Shown here: piece after piece, positions 4,681-6,605 of the stretch
Layout of the letters: each line of letters begins with the position of its first letter
Numbering within the stretch: the first letter of the stretch is position 1
Source of the DNA: Verrucomicrobiales bacterium
GTDB taxonomy: Bacteria; Verrucomicrobiota; Verrucomicrobiia; Verrucomicrobiales; DEV007
Assembly (NCBI GenBank): GCA_022424805.1
Contig: JAKMGR010000687.1
Coordinates: 1-6,605 of the forward strand
Length of the DNA: 6,605 nucleotides
Reading direction: 5' to 3'
Translations under genes and position numbers: made by a program
The notes under the pieces: generated by a model
The model's database searches: none
The model's input: only the letters and a program-made list of their open reading frames with translations
Told to the model about the DNA's origin: nothing

Positions 4681-6519
4681 ATGTCCGAGTCCAACTCCAT
4701 CACACCGGATCGCATCCGGAACATCGCCATTATCGCTCACGTTGATCATGGCAAAACTACCCTCGTCGACGAGATGTTGAAACAGGCAGGCTCGTTCCGG
4801 GAAAATCAGGCCGTCGAAGAACGGGCGATGGACTCGATGGATCAGGAGCGCGAACGCGGCATTACGATCAAGGCGAAGAACACTTCGGTTCGCTGGGACG
4901 ACAATGTCATCAATATTGTCGACACTCCTGGTCACGCTGACTTCGGAGGCGAAGTAGAGCGTGTCATGAAAATGGTCGATGGAGTCATGCTCGTCGTTGA
5001 TGCCTACGAAGGACCCCAGGCTCAGACTCGATTTGTTTTGAAGAAAGCACTCGCCGCCGGCCTGACTCCGATTGTCTTCGTGAACAAAATCGACCGCCCC
5101 AATGCAGAGCCGCTCGAAATGCACGACAAAGTTTTGGAGCTGTTTCTCGATCTCGATGCAAACGAAGAGCAATTCGGGGCCCCTTTTCTGTATGGAAGCG
5201 CCAAAAACGGCTATGCCGATGTGACTCCGAATACTGAAGCTCCGGACATGACTCCACTTTTCAAGACAATCATGTCAGAAATCCCGGCCCCTGTCGTGGA
5301 TCCTGATGCCGGATTCAAAATGCTCGTTTCCAACATCGACTGGTCAGACTACGTCGGACGAATTGCTATTGGAAAAATTCTTTCGGGCAAAGTAACCGTC
5401 GGAGACACCGTCTGGCGTCTCCTGGCGGGAGAAAAACCTCAGCGCGCCAAGATCAGCAAGGTTTTCGAGTACAACGCACTCGCCACCAGTGAAGCGAATG
5501 AGGCGATTGCCGGAAACATCGTTGGTCTGTCAGGATTTGAAGATGTCGACATTGGCGAGACGATCGCCGCCACCGAAGAGGACGAGCCTCTCCCGTTTGT
5601 CGAGATCGATCCACCGACCGTGATGATGTCCTTTGCCGTCAACGACGGTCCTTTTGCCGGAACGGAAGGCAGCAAGGTGACGTCGCGAGAAATCCGTGAC
5701 CGACTCATTCGCGAAGGCCGCACCAATGTATCGATCAAAGTGGAAGACACAGACAGCGCCGGTGAGTTCAAAGTCAGCGCACGCGGTGCCATGCAGGTCG
5801 CCGTCGTTGTCGAACAGATGCGACGCGAAGGGTATGAAGTCCTCGTTTCCCGCCCAACTGTGATCAAGCGCGACATCGATGGCAAATGGCACGAGCCGTT
5901 CGAAACACTCTATCTCGAGGTTCCCGATGAAGCCGTCGGAGGCTGCGTGCAGTCTCTCGCAAACCGCAAGGGAACGACGGAAGCCATGAGCACAAAAAAT
6001 GGTCGCACGGCCATGGAGGTTACCATCCCGACCCGCGGCCTGATTGGATTTGAATTCGAACTTCTCAACCTGACCAGCGGAGAAGGCATCATGTCCCACC
6101 TTTTCAAAGAGTATCGCCCCGACACGGGCGACATTCGCACGCGCCACACCGGCACGCTTGTCTCAATGGAGAAAGGCGAGGCGATGACCTACTCACTCAC
6201 GAACATTGAAACCCGAGGCAAACTCTTTGTCGGCCCCGGCGAAAATGTCTACGAGGGAATGATCGTCGGAGAGAATCCGCGCGCAGATGACCTGCCGGTG
6301 AATCCGACCAAAGCCAAGCACGTCACCAACCACCGTGCTGCAGGTAGCGATAAGACCACTTCTCTAACCCCAGCCCTCAAATTCTCTCTTGAGCGCGCCA
6401 TCGAATACATTGCTCCCGATGAACTCGTCGAAGCGACACCGGAAAACATTCGTCTCCGCAAGCGCATCCTCGACAGCAACGAGCGCAAGCGAGCTGCGAA
6501 ACGAGTTGAAGAAGCGTAG
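4681..6519 (+). CDS. typA: Ribosome-associated translational GTPase TypA/BipA
   Basis: An EF-G-like GTPase that binds the 70S ribosome and aids 50S subunit assembly, with roles in cold, stress and surface phenotypes in other bacteria; cytoplasmic. The 612-residue product is normal for the family. G domain: AHVDHGKTT (19-27), RGITI with T62 (switch I), DTPGH (81-85, H85 catalytic), NKID (135-138), GSAK (172-175). It is followed by a domain II beta-barrel (about 209-298), an EF-G domain III-like part (about 305-385), a domain V-like part with TRGLIGFE near 451-458, and the BipA-specific C-terminal domain (about 485-595) with GENVYEGMIVGE and VTNHRAAGSDKT. The product ends in a basic Lys/Arg-rich tail. 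The family lacks EF-G domain IV, as here. The ATG at 4681 gives the expected short lead into the P-loop, but no SD precedes it. 84 nt separate it from ispA. No clear terminator was seen in the 86 nt after it. Confidence 0.97.
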   Translation: MSESNSITPDRIRNIAIIAHVDHGKTTLVDEMLKQAGSFRENQAVEERAMDSMDQERERGITIKAKNTSVRWDDNVINIVDTPGHADFGGEVERVMKMVDGVMLVVDAYEGPQAQTRFVLKKALAAGLTPIVFVNKIDRPNAEPLEMHDKVLELFLDLDANEEQFGAPFLYGSAKNGYADVTPNTEAPDMTPLFKTIMSEIPAPVVDPDAGFKMLVSNIDWSDYVGRIAIGKILSGKVTVGDTVWRLLAGEKPQRAKISKVFEYNALATSEANEAIAGNIVGLSGFEDVDIGETIAATEEDEPLPFVEIDPPTVMMSFAVNDGPFAGTEGSKVTSREIRDRLIREGRTNVSIKVEDTDSAGEFKVSARGAMQVAVVVEQMRREGYEVLVSRPTVIKRDIDGKWHEPFETLYLEVPDEAVGGCVQSLANRKGTTEAMSTKNGRTAMEVTIPTRGLIGFEFELLNLTSGEGIMSHLFKEYRPDTGDIRTRHTGTLVSMEKGEAMTYSLTNIETRGKLFVGPGENVYEGMIVGENPRADDLPVNPTKAKHVTNHRAAGSDKTTSLTPALKFSLERAIEYIAPDELVEATPENIRLRKRILDSNERKRAAKRVEEA

Positions 6520-6605
6520 ATTTTCCAAGCGGACCGAATAGCCGCCTTCGCGCCTGATTCCAAGCTCGCTCTCTTTTTTGGAAGTGTGTGAAATCGTCAC
6601 ATGCC

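Noticed and set aside
5530..6147. 205-codon minus-strand frame opposite typA, and a similar 189-codon one at 4603-5172
   Set aside because: Long open antisense frames are a codon-bias side effect of typA; no family signature was seen and typA is intact on the other strand.
6520..6583. Terminator after typA
   Set aside because: Candidate stems are short (GCGG/CCGC; TTCCAA/TTGGAA) and the T-run lies inside the loop, not after the stem.
6587..6601. Canonical CRP binding site
   Set aside because: Spacing between TGTGA and TCACA is 5, not 6, and no target gene is visible; kept only as a low-interest finding.

Overview
The window looks like a piece of a bacterial chromosome carrying mostly housekeeping genes. 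The best guess is a member of the Verrucomicrobiota or a wider PVC-superphylum relative. That is inferred from remembered similarity: the phosphatidylserine decarboxylase is of the chlamydial/verrucomicrobial type, SurE has the PGSDV-containing C-terminus, and Shine-Dalgarno (SD) sites are scarce. I ran no search. Nothing indicates a plasmid, phage, insertion sequence, tRNA, rRNA or CRISPR array.

Left part (1-1073, minus strand): surE (5'/3'-nucleotidase) is followed after 12 nt by the 5' end of a second gene that runs off the left edge. That gene is open for 121 codons and reads like the N-terminus of a class 3 lipase-family protein. Its frame is the same as surE's, so only the surE TAG and four codons separate them. 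psd (phosphatidylserine decarboxylase proenzyme, GTG start at 1133) is divergent from surE across 59 nt.

Middle part (2028-2671): two very small minus-strand genes, 51 and 43 codons, encode cysteine-rich peptides with lipoprotein-type signal sequences. The downstream one overlaps the 3' end of psd by 14 bp in convergent orientation. A good intrinsic terminator follows the upstream one. A 198-nt spacer with a C8 tract and a small inverted repeat separates this pair from asd.

Right part (2672-6519, plus strand): asd (aspartate-semialdehyde dehydrogenase), then after 23 nt an IspA-type farnesyl diphosphate synthase, then after 84 nt typA/bipA (ribosome-associated GTPase). asd and ispA are probably co-transcribed. 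The spacer before typA holds two mutually exclusive hairpins and a perfect TTGACA, so typA may have its own promoter or a regulated read-through.

Functionally the large genes are core metabolism: phosphatidylethanolamine synthesis (psd), the lysine/threonine/methionine and diaminopimelate branch (asd), isoprenoid precursors for quinones and wall carriers (ispA), nucleotide clean-up (surE) and ribosome assembly or stress (typA). The only part that looks undescribed is the pair of tiny Cys-rich lipoprotein-like genes. I see no evidence for a large novel system.
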